NCBI GenBank assembly: GCA_021737245.1
Contig: JAIPEI010000101.1
Span: forward strand, 1 to 9,822
DNA length: 9,822 bases
Direction of reading: 5' to 3'
Origin: Deltaproteobacteria bacterium
GTDB lineage: Bacteria; Desulfobacterota; DSM-4660; Desulfatiglandales; HGW-15
The notes under the pieces are model-generated. The model was given only the letters and a program-made list of their open reading frames with translations. It was not told where the DNA came from and did no database searches. Below, in pieces: positions 4,819 to 9,822 of the stretch. The number at the start of each line of letters is the position of its first letter. The first letter of the stretch is position 1. A program made the position numbers and the translations under genes.

Positions 4819-7512
4819 TTATATGGGCACCGATTCGTTTTCGGACCGGGCCTTTTGGTCCAGGTCCACGGTAATGGCGTACTCGCCGGAACCGTCCCGC
4901 TTGACGTGGAACCCCCCCTTTCTGGCCAGCTGCACCATGCGCCTGTTTTCGGCAAGGACCTTGCCGTAGACGGTCCGTACGCCCCAGTCGCCGGCGATGC
5001 GCAGGGCGTGCTGCAAGAGCCTGGATCCCACGCCCATGCCCTGCCAGGGGTCGCCGACGGCGATGGCGAACTCTCCGCGATCCTTGTCCGGACCCAGGAT
5101 GATGCGCGCCACCCCGAGAATCCGGTTCTCTTCCTCCGAGTCCAGCGCCACCATGGCGATCTCGCGGTCGTAGTCGATCTGGGAGAACCGGACGAGCATG
5201 TCGTGGGAAAGGGTCTTCAGAGGACTGAAGAAGCGGTTGTAGACGCTTTCCCTGGACAGGTGACCGAAGAGGTCCAGGAGGAGGGGCGCATCCTCGGGCT
5301 TGATGGGGCGGATGAAGATTTCGAGACCCTTTGCGGTGGTCTCCCGGTACTCGTACTGGTCCGGGTAGGGACTGATCACCAGGTGATGCGGGGAAGAAAC
5401 CGGTGACGGAGTCAGGATCACCCGTGCGTCCACTACCTGGGGCACGCCGTCCTTGACGATCACGGGGTTCATGTCGAGCTCGGCCACCTCGGGGAAGTCC
5501 ACCAGAAGGTGGGCGAGCTGAACGATCATCTCCTGGAGGAGCTCCGCCTTGGCCGGCGGACGGTTGCGATAGCCATGAAGGAGCTCGTTGACGCGCGTCT
5601 CCTCCATCAGCATGCGGGCCAGGTTTCGGTTGAGCGGGGGCAGCCCGAGGGCCCGGTCTCTGAAAAACTCCGCCAGGAACCCGCCCATGCCGAAGAGCAC
5701 CACCGGGCCGAAGTGCACGTCCCTCTTGGCTCCGAGCAGGAGCTCGTAGTCCGGATCCACCACCATGGGCTGGACGGTCGCCCCGTCCACCACGGCGTCC
5801 GGATCGAACGACCGAACCCGGGCCATCATGGCCCGCCAGGCCCGTTTCACCTCGTCCCCGTCCCGCAACCCCACCTCGACGCCCCGCACGTCGCTCTTGT
5901 GCGTGATCTCTCTGGACAGGATCTTCAGAACCACGGGAAATCCCATCCCGCCGGCCAGCTCCGCGGCACGCTCCTCGTCTGCGGCGATCTCCGTGCGGTT
6001 GACGGGGATCCCGCAGGCCGACAGGAGCTCCTTGGACTCCGGCTCGGTCAACCGCCCCTTCCGGAGTCCCTGCCGGACAAGTTCCCGGAGGCGCTCGTGA
6101 TCGAAACGGATATAGTGCGCGTGCTGGGGGGGAATCTCCTGGAGCGCCTTCAGGTTCTCGGCGTACTCGTGCAGATGCATGAAGGCGCGAATGGCCTGCT
6201 CCGGCGTGTCGTACGTGGGGATGCCGGCCTCGTTGAGAAGCGTCCGGCCCTCCTCCACCGCCAGCCCTCCGATCCAGGATGCAAACACGGGGTGCGGCCG
6301 CCCCTTGACCGCCTGGGCCAGACTTCGGGCCGCCTCGGCCGGATCGGTCATGGCCTGGGGGTTGAGGATGACCAGCATCCCGTCCATACCGGGGTCCTCC
6401 AGACATTGCTCGATCGCTCCGGCGTACCGTTCGGGTGTGGCATCCCCCAGGATGTCCACGGGATTTCCCCGGCTCCAGTGAGGAGGAAGGACGCGGTCCA
6501 GCTTCTCCAGGGTGCCCGGCTCCAGACGGGTAAGCTCCAGCCCGTTCTCGGACAGGGAGTCGGCCGCCATCACGCCGGGCCCCCCGGCATTGGTGACCAC
6601 GATCACCCGGGGTCCCCGCGGCCTCGGCTGCTTGGCCAGGAGCTCGGCGCAGTCGAACAGGTCCCCGATGGTGTTCACCCGAACGACGCCCGCCCGCTTG
6701 AACGCGGCGTCGTACACGGCGTCCTCGGCCGCCATGGCGCCGGTGTGGGAAGAGGCCGCCTCGGCCCCGGCCTCGCTTCTCCCGGACTTGAGCACCACGA
6801 TGGGTTTGACGCGGGAGACGGCCCGGGCGGCGCTCATGAACTTGCGAAAGCTCTTCAGGTGCTCCACGTAGAGGAGGATGCTCTGGACCTGGGGCTCGTC
6901 TCCCAGGTAGTCGATCAAATCGCCGAAATCCACGTCCAGCATGGACCCGGTGCTGACGAAGTGGCTGAAGCCGATGTGCTCCTTCACGGACAGGTCGAGG
7001 ATGGCCGTGCAGAGGGCCCCGCTCTGAGAAATGAAGGCCAGCTTTCCGTCCTCCGGCATCCGGTTGGCGAAGCTGGCGTTCAGCCTGCACCGGGGGCAGA
7101 TGACCCCGAGGCAGTTGGGGCCCACGACCCGGATTCCGCCCTGCCGGGCCTTCTCGTCGATCCGTTTCTCGAGGGCGAGGCCCTGCTCACCGATCTCCCG
7201 GCCTCCCGCCGAGATGACGATGGACGCCCGGACGCCCTTTTTCACGCAGTCTTCCATCACCTCCGGTACCGCTGCGATGGGGGTCGCGATGACGGCGAGA
7301 TCCACATCGCCCTCCACCGCCGTGACCGAGGTGTAGGCCCGCAGCCCGTTGACCTCGGCCCGGTGGGGATTCACCGGATAGATGGGGCCCTGAAACCCGC
7401 CGAGAACAGCGTTCTGGATCAGGGCGCGCCCGATGCTTCCCCGCTTGTCGCTGGCGCCCACCACGGCCATGGAATCAGGCTCGAAGATCTTGCCCAGGTT
7501 GTAGAGTCCCAT
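4819..7512 (-). CDS. Acyl-CoA synthetase (ADP/NDP-forming) fused to a C-terminal GNAT acetyltransferase
   Basis: This gene encodes 897 residues. The order is: a CoA-binding Rossmann domain (about 5-130, with VAVVGAS-like start MAVVGASDKRGSIG); succinyl-CoA-ligase-like alpha domain (about 150-295, GPNCLG 131-136, ISQSGA 161-166); a further flavodoxin-like part to about 460; an ATP-grasp beta-like domain (about 480-700); and a GNAT domain (about 730-885, acetyl-CoA loop QGMGVG at 824-829). It should interconvert acyl-CoA, ADP and phosphate with free acid and ATP, and transfer acetyl groups to protein lysines. The phosphohistidine of the alpha part is present (His256 in SSHTGAM), and His538 in THKSDV matches the relay histidine of the beta part. 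In E. coli Pat the first is replaced, leaving only acetyltransferase activity, so this protein could be bifunctional. The ATG at 7512 begins the family-typical MGLYNLGKIFEP; a GTG at 7560 is possible but lies only about 8 bases from a predicted transcription start. It precedes htrA by 227 bases on the same strand. Confidence 0.92.
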   Translation of the reverse strand: MGLYNLGKIFEPDSMAVVGASDKRGSIGRALIQNAVLGGFQGPIYPVNPHRAEVNGLRAYTSVTAVEGDVDLAVIATPIAAVPEVMEDCVKKGVRASIVISAGGREIGEQGLALEKRIDEKARQGGIRVVGPNCLGVICPRCRLNASFANRMPEDGKLAFISQSGALCTAILDLSVKEHIGFSHFVSTGSMLDVDFGDLIDYLGDEPQVQSILLYVEHLKSFRKFMSAARAVSRVKPIVVLKSGRSEAGAEAASSHTGAMAAEDAVYDAAFKRAGVVRVNTIGDLFDCAELLAKQPRPRGPRVIVVTNAGGPGVMAADSLSENGLELTRLEPGTLEKLDRVLPPHWSRGNPVDILGDATPERYAGAIEQCLEDPGMDGMLVILNPQAMTDPAEAARSLAQAVKGRPHPVFASWIGGLAVEEGRTLLNEAGIPTYDTPEQAIRAFMHLHEYAENLKALQEIPPQHAHYIRFDHERLRELVRQGLRKGRLTEPESKELLSACGIPVNRTEIAADEERAAELAGGMGFPVVLKILSREITHKSDVRGVEVGLRDGDEVKRAWRAMMARVRSFDPDAVVDGATVQPMVVDPDYELLLGAKRDVHFGPVVLFGMGGFLAEFFRDRALGLPPLNRNLARMLMEETRVNELLHGYRNRPPAKAELLQEMIVQLAHLLVDFPEVAELDMNPVIVKDGVPQVVDARVILTPSPVSSPHHLVISPYPDQYEYRETTAKGLEIFIRPIKPEDAPLLLDLFGHLSRESVYNRFFSPLKTLSHDMLVRFSQIDYDREIAMVALDSEEENRILGVARIILGPDKDRGEFAIAVGDPWQGMGVGSRLLQHALRIAGDWGVRTVYGKVLAENRRMVQLARKGGFHVKRDGSGEYAITVDLDQKARSENESVPI

Positions 7513-7855
7513 CTCGAATTTCCTTTGATTGGGTCCGTACCCGATCCGGCCCGCCTCCACCGTGAACGAATCCTTATCATACTAGGACGGGCTCGAACCC
7601 CGAACAATGGGGTGAATCCTGTAATGCGCGGCGGCCCCTTCCCCCGGGCCGTCCCACTCGGGCGGCGATGCATTTCCGCTGCGTTTCCTTTTGGGGGGGG
7701 CACCGTGCACCGACCTGAGGAAGGGGGGGGCGGACAATGGCCCCGAAACAGTGCGGAAATACACGATGGACCCCATTCAGCCGAAAAGGCCCTCCTGGTA
7801 ATAATGGGGCGTAACCGAGCCGTTGGAACAACGCTGAAACGCAAGAGGAGACAAG
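7513..7855. other. Divergent control region between the acyl-CoA synthetase and DksA-BON genes
   Basis: These 343 bases hold no convincing gene. For the leftward gene, TATGAT (minus strand, bases 7581 to 7576) is a good -10, but no clear -35 lies 16-18 bases before it. For the rightward gene, AATAAT (7800-7805) is the best -10, with only a weak -35 (TTCAGC, 7776-7781). Two G8 runs lie at 7693-7700 and 7723-7730. The stretch near 7583-7601 looks like a tRNA T-arm (GGTTCGAG on the minus strand), but no tRNA can be folded around it. Confidence 0.5.
7693..7730 (+). repeat. Two G8 tracts 22 bases apart
   Basis: Eight Gs occur at 7693-7700 and again at 7723-7730, both following a short A/T stretch (TTTT or AA). 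Between them lie the palindrome GTGCAC and CCTGAGG. Each tract can supply two G3 steps of a G-quadruplex, with a 22-base central loop, and each is prone to slippage. They lie about 80-110 bases upstream of the predicted -10 of the DksA-BON gene. Confidence 0.5.
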
Positions 7856-7885
7856 ATGAAGAAAGGATTGAAGGATGAGCCATGA
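7856..7885 (+). CDS. Nine-codon leader ORF translationally coupled to the DksA-BON gene
   Basis: ATG at 7856 follows a near-ideal AGAGGAG site (7844-7850) with 5 bases between. It encodes MKKGLKDEP and stops at TGA 7883-7885, overlapping the next gene's ATG as ATGA (7882-7885). The ribosome site of the leader is stronger than that of the main gene (AAGGA at 7871-7875, inside the leader), so terminating ribosomes could re-initiate. It has no run of one amino acid that would suggest classical attenuation. It could also be chance; expression is not shown. Confidence 0.4.
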   Translation: MKKGLKDEP

Positions 7886-8676
7886 TCGAACCCGATGAGA
7901 TCCAGAAGCTCCGGCGTCAGCTCGAGGAGCGGCGGGAGGCCCTGGTCAAGCTTCGAAACAGCCTGAATGAGTCCTGGCGGGAGCTTCACACGCCCGAGGT
8001 GGAACCGGAGGAGGCCGGGCAGAAGGAATGGACCGCTCAGGGCATCGATCAGCTGGACACCCAGGTGGAAAAGGAGATCGAAAACATCGATCTCGCACTC
8101 GGAGAAATGGAGACCGCCGGCTACGGCTGGTGCGATTCCTGCGGCCGCAAGATCCCTTTCAGGCGTCTGAAGGCCATCCCCTGGACCCACCTCTGCCCGC
8201 GCTGCGCCCGGACGACGGCGGGTCCGACCGCCGCAGAGGGGACCGAGGCCGGAATCGGCGGAGAAATGACCTCCCCGTCCGACCTCTCCTCCCTTTACCC
8301 CGACGCCTCGGACGAGGAGCTGAAAGAGGAGATCCTCGCCCGTCTGAAGGAGGAGGAACGGCTGGACACCCAGGAGCTGGAGATCTCGGTCCGCAGCGGC
8401 GTGGTGATCCTGGAAGGCGCCGTTCCCAGCGTGACCGAGCACCGGATGCTCACCGACCTCCTCGAGGAGATGGGTGTGGGCCGGGTCGAGGATCACCTGA
8501 CCGAGAACCCGCTCCTCTGGGAAAGGCCGGACCGGAGCGGATCCCCGCCTTTCGGCAAGACCGAGGAGGATGTCCTGCTGCAAGGGGAGGACGTGGATCA
8601 GGACACCTTCGAGTCCATGAAGGACGGATCGTCCTCTCCGCCGCCGGACACCCTGGTCCCGGAAAACGAAGAGTGA
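7882..8676 (+). CDS. DksA/TraR-type zinc-finger protein fused to a BON domain
   Basis: This gene encodes 264 residues in three parts. Residues 1-80 are charged and helical, likely a coiled coil like the arm that enters the RNA polymerase secondary channel in DksA. Residues 81-112 form a four-cysteine zinc finger: WCDSCGRKIPFRRL then LCPRCA, with Cys84, Cys87, Cys105 and Cys108. The acidic DxxDA tip motif of true DksA is not seen. After a Gly/Thr linker (113-130), residues 141-205 match a BON domain (SDEELKEEILARL, then LEISVRSGVVILEGAVPS, then an MGVGRVEDHL ending), a small fold usually found in periplasmic or membrane-associated proteins such as OsmY. The tail (206-264) is acidic and probably disordered. 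No signal peptide is present, so the whole protein should be cytoplasmic. The ATG at 7882 is the first possible: an in-frame TGA lies at 7876-7878. Zinc-finger proteins of this class bind RNA polymerase or act as small regulators; what the BON part binds (lipid, another protein, a small ligand) is unknown. Confidence 0.85.
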   Translation: MIEPDEIQKLRRQLEERREALVKLRNSLNESWRELHTPEVEPEEAGQKEWTAQGIDQLDTQVEKEIENIDLALGEMETAGYGWCDSCGRKIPFRRLKAIPWTHLCPRCARTTAGPTAAEGTEAGIGGEMTSPSDLSSLYPDASDEELKEEILARLKEEERLDTQELEISVRSGVVILEGAVPSVTEHRMLTDLLEEMGVGRVEDHLTENPLLWERPDRSGSPPFGKTEEDVLLQGEDVDQDTFESMKDGSSSPPPDTLVPENEE

Positions 8677-8691
8677 CGGTTTCCCCTTTGT

Positions 8692-8718
8692 GCCGGCGGG
8701 CGGTTTCCGCCCGCCGGC
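8692..8718. terminator. Bidirectional terminator hairpin between convergent genes
   Basis: GCCGGCGGGCGG (8692-8703) and CCGCCCGCCGGC (8707-8718) form a perfect 12-bp stem around TTT. It lies 15 bases after the stop of the DksA-BON gene and 10 bases after the stop of the Met-rich gene read from the other side, the expected place for a shared terminator. Neither side has a proper T-run, so termination may depend on stem stability or Rho. Confidence 0.7.
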
Positions 8719-8728
8719 CCTTCCGGAA

Positions 8729-9265
8729 TCATTCGTACACGGACCGCATCCAGGCCCTTCGCTTGTCGATCTGAATCCGATCCACCAGGTCACCCGCCTT
8801 TTGGGTCAGGATCTCCGCCTCGAAAACGTCGCCCTTTTCCTCGATCTCTCCGATCTTCAGGTTGGGATTCCTGGACATGTCCAAATACTCCTCGATCATG
8901 CTCCTGGCCTCGTCGAGGCCCAGGTCCCGATCGACCCATTCGTACCTCGGACCGCCGTACCAGTTCCGGTTCATCATGCCGGGGCCCATACCGCCCCAGC
9001 GGTGCATCATGCCGGGTCCCATTCCGCCATAGTGGGGCATCATGTGGGACCCCATGCCGTAAGTCCATCCCGGTCCCAGGGGGGCCATGCCGCCGCGCCA
9101 GCCCTGAGGGGATCCGCAGTAGGGACAGAACCAGCCCTGTCCCTGGGGTCCGGAGTACCCGGGGCCCCATCCTCCGCGGACTCCCGGCCCGGGCTGGGCC
9201 GCGGCGACGCCGGCCGCCAGGAGAAGGGCAAAGCTCAACACGCTGGTCATCAAAGCTTTCTTCAT
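8729..9265 (-). CDS. Secreted Gly/Met-rich protein with CPYC motif, putative metal-binding
   Basis: This gene encodes 178 residues. A clear signal peptide (Lys2-Lys3, hydrophobic 8-20, cleavage after GVAAA at about 23) sends it to the periplasm or beyond. The mature N-terminal half (24-106) is rich in Gly, Pro, Trp and Met, with FCPYCG (Cys47, Cys50) and HMMPH (74-78). The 11-residue unit GGMGPGMM(H/N)R is repeated in tandem at 80-90 and 91-101, which appears as a 33-base DNA repeat. Met-Met pairs and His are typical soft-metal (Cu, Ag) ligands, and CPYC could bind a metal or act in redox. The C-terminal part (115-178, LGLDEARSMIEEYLDMSRNP, then FEAEIL, VDRIQIDKRRAWMRSVYE) looks like a compact alpha/beta PepSY-like module, and I recall similar tails in small secreted deltaproteobacterial proteins. 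The start has AAAGGAGG at ideal spacing. It diverges from the YHS gene. Metal binding is an inference from composition. Confidence 0.85.
   Translation of the reverse strand: MKKALMTSVLSFALLLAAGVAAAQPGPGVRGGWGPGYSGPQGQGWFCPYCGSPQGWRGGMAPLGPGWTYGMGSHMMPHYGGMGPGMMHRWGGMGPGMMNRNWYGGPRYEWVDRDLGLDEARSMIEEYLDMSRNPNLKIGEIEEKGDVFEAEILTQKAGDLVDRIQIDKRRAWMRSVYE
8963..9028 (-). repeat. 33-base tandem repeat coding GGMGPGMM units
   Basis: Two adjacent 33-base units in the secreted Met-rich gene encode residues 80-90 and 91-101. The shared DNA core (CATCATGCCGGG on the plus strand) recurs at 8972 and 9005. The copies differ at several bases, some synonymous, so the duplication is not recent. Confidence 0.7.
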
Positions 9266-9296
9266 GACAATCCTCCTTTCGATGGTATCGGTTCGT

Positions 9297-9338
9297 GCGG
9301 TTTCGCCGGCTCGCCCTTCGGGAGCCGCGGGAAACCGC
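9297..9338 (-). repeat. Two-part inverted repeat in the Met-rich gene leader
   Basis: GCGGTTTC (9297-9304) pairs with GAAACCGC (9331-9338), and inside it CGGCTC (9307-9312) pairs with GAGCCG (9322-9327). The outer 8 bp and inner 6 bp are perfect, with small internal loops. It lies about 30-70 bases upstream of the Met-rich start codon, so it would fold in the mRNA leader if transcription starts beyond it. It could be a regulatory structure or a REP-like repeat; only one copy is in the window. Confidence 0.45.
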
Positions 9339-9339
9339 C

Positions 9340-9359
9340 GTGGAAAACGACGCTTCCAC
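9340..9359. promoter_or_regulatory. Inverted repeat GTGGAA-N8-TTCCAC, possible operator
   Basis: GTGGAA (9340-9345) and TTCCAC (9354-9359) are exact reverse complements separated by 8 bases, placing the half-sites 14 bases apart, near a helical turn and a half. It lies 75-94 bases upstream of the Met-rich start. A DNA-binding role is only a suggestion. Confidence 0.3.
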
Positions 9360-9371
9360 AGGATGTAATCA

Positions 9372-9383
9372 CCGATGCATCGG
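9372..9383. promoter_or_regulatory. 12-bp perfect palindrome CCGATGCATCGG
   Basis: This gap-free palindrome lies 107 bases upstream of the Met-rich start, next to a second palindrome CGGGCCCG (9381-9388). It is compatible with a dimeric regulator site, but GC-rich DNA yields such sites by chance. Confidence 0.25.
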
Positions 9384-9588
9384 GCCCGGTATGGGGTAGA
9401 TCGTGTATTTCCAGGCGAAAACAGGATCAGCCGGCTCGAGACATCGGGGGCGGGTGGTTTTTACCCGGCCCTGCGGCCTCGCCCGGACTTGACCGGTTCC
9501 TTTCTACCCACCCTCTTGCCGGGCCGAACCCCACCCGAAGGGTACAGGCGCAGACGTTCCCGCCCCCGCGCTGAAATCCGCCCCCCCC

Positions 9589-9617
9589 AGATCCGTGCCA
9601 CAATGTGGCATGGATCT
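9589..9617. promoter_or_regulatory. 29-bp palindrome overlapping the sigma-54 promoter
   Basis: The 14-base arms (9589-9602 and 9604-9617) flank a single central A. Thirteen of 14 pairs match, and the remaining pair is a G-T wobble. The perfect core is TGCCACA-A-TGTGGCA (9596-9610). The right arm contains the -24 GG of the sigma-54 promoter, so a protein bound here would exclude RNA polymerase, acting as a repressor site rather than an enhancer site. The regulator is unknown. Confidence 0.55.
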
Positions 9618-9621
9618 TGCT
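9606..9621 (+). promoter_or_regulatory. Sigma-54 (RpoN) -24/-12 promoter of the YHS gene
   Basis: TGGCATGGATCTTGCT matches the consensus TGGCACRNNNNTTGCW at every defined position except one (T for C at position 6). The invariant GG (9607-9608) and GC (9619-9620) are separated by exactly 10 bases. Transcription would start near 9632, giving a leader of about 26 bases that includes the AGGAGG site. Such promoters require an AAA+ enhancer-binding activator; no clear upstream activator site was recognised in 9440-9580. Confidence 0.7.
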
Positions 9622-9657
9622 CTCTATCCACGCAACCGTGGAGGAAAGGAGGACGAC

Positions 9658-9822
9658 ATGGGTGCGCGGACCGTTTCTACAAGACAGGCAAGAGACCCGG
9701 TATGCGGCTGTGAAATCGCGGCCGGAGAGGCCCACTTCGCGGCGCAGCTCGACGGCAGGCCGTACGCCTTCTGCACCGAGGCCTGTCGTGACCGGTTTCT
9801 GAGAGATCCAGGGCGATACGTG
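9658..9822 (+). CDS. YHS-domain protein, N-terminal 55 residues (runs off the window)
   Basis: The ATG at 9658 follows AGGAGG (9647-9652) with 5 bases between, and the frame is open to the window end. Residues 13-55 match a YHS domain: DPVCGCEI (13-20), where most members have DPVCGM, then YAFCTEAC (36-43) and FLRDPGRYV (47-55). The cysteines Cys16, Cys18, Cys39 and Cys43 are the likely metal ligands. YHS domains bind soft metals and occur as stand-alone small proteins or at the N-terminus of copper P-type ATPases, oxygenases and metal-chaperone fusions. The 12 residues before the domain are basic and polar, without a signal peptide. The gene diverges from the secreted Met-rich gene and sits behind the sigma-54 promoter. 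Which full-length class it belongs to depends on the missing 3' part. Confidence 0.85.
   Translation, partial: MGARTVSTRQARDPVCGCEIAAGEAHFAAQLDGRPYAFCTEACRDRFLRDPGRYV

Larger units (their letters stand above)
9266..9588. other. Long divergent intergenic region with several inverted repeats
   Basis: About 320 bases lie between the Met-rich gene and the palindrome/sigma-54 element. No convincing ORF is present; the open frames across it lack codon bias and family features. It contains three inverted repeats near the Met-rich gene (9297-9338, 9340-9359, 9372-9383) and a C8 run at 9581-9588. No good sigma-70 or sigma-54 promoter was found for the leftward gene, although its Shine-Dalgarno site is strong. 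The middle (9420-9560) is GC-rich with short GGGTGG/CCACCC and CCCGGC/GCCGGG repeats that look incidental. Confidence 0.5.

Noticed and set aside
7513..7560. GTG at 7560 as the start of the acyl-CoA synthetase
   Set aside because: It would add 16 residues not expected in the family and lies almost on top of the predicted transcription start (-10 at 7581 to 7576). The ATG at 7512 begins the conserved MGLYNLGKIF.
7583..7605. tRNA T-arm-like sequence (GGGTTCGAGCCC on the minus strand), with GGACGG about 60 bases before and CCGTCC directly after
   Set aside because: The CCGTCC that would form the acceptor overlaps the T-stem, the T-stem is only 4 bp, and no D-arm, anticodon arm or CCA end can be placed. 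It is not a tRNA, and there is no firm sign of a decayed one.
7767..7782. Second GG-N10-GC pair upstream of the DksA-BON gene
   Set aside because: Spacing fits a sigma-54 promoter, but the bases around it (TGGACC and CAGC) match the consensus poorly; spacing alone is expected by chance in GC-rich DNA.
5509..7878. 789-codon plus-strand open frame opposite the acyl-CoA synthetase
   Set aside because: It is antisense to a complete five-part enzyme with catalytic residues, and its own translation shows no domain and low-complexity His/Gly/Leu content.
9375..9713. 112-codon plus-strand open frame in the divergent region
   Set aside because: It is rich in Arg and Pro, has no ribosome site, and overlaps the sigma-54 promoter and the start of the YHS gene in another frame.

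Overview
The window is GC-rich (about 65% by eye), with closely packed genes, strong GGAGG-type ribosome binding sites and GC-biased third codon positions. Three features fit a high-GC Desulfobacterota (former Deltaproteobacteria) genome: an acyl-CoA synthetase (NDP-forming)-GNAT fusion, a canonical sigma-54 promoter, and small secreted Met/Gly-rich and lipoprotein genes. A relative of Syntrophobacter or Desulfacinum is possible. That placement is inferred from gene content and was not tested.

Layout, left to right: (i) 1-50, the probable last codons of a plus-strand gene entering from the left; (ii) 225-449 (minus), a 74-residue lipoprotein; (iii) 611-1858 (minus), an acetyl-CoA acetyltransferase (thiolase), divergent from (iv) 1986-2642 (plus), a HAD-family hydrolase, with a perfect 22-bp palindrome between the two; (v) 2805-3116 (plus), a GYD-domain protein that converges on (vi) 3137-4591 (minus), a DegP/HtrA-type periplasmic protease with two PDZ domains; (vii) 4819-7512 (minus), an 897-residue acyl-CoA synthetase (ADP-forming) fused to a GNAT acetyltransferase; (viii) 7882-8676 (plus), an unusual fusion of a DksA/TraR zinc finger to a BON domain, preceded by a 9-codon leader ORF that overlaps its start by ATGA; (ix) 8729-9265 (minus), a secreted Gly/Met-rich protein with a CPYC motif; (x) 9658 to the window end (plus), a YHS-domain protein cut by the edge, behind a near-consensus sigma-54 promoter.

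Functional themes: the thiolase and the acyl-CoA synthetase/acetyltransferase both handle acyl-CoA, and the latter may couple acyl-CoA or acetate energy metabolism to lysine acetylation. HtrA, the lipoprotein and the Met-rich protein act outside the cytoplasm. The Met-rich and YHS genes share a divergent control region of about 390 bp and may form a small metal-handling island. No mobile element, CRISPR array, tRNA or rRNA was found. The most notable non-coding features are the sigma-54 promoter with an overlapping palindrome (9589-9621), the 22-bp palindrome at 1901-1922, nested inverted repeats upstream of htrA (4611-4762) and the paired G8 tracts at 7693-7730.
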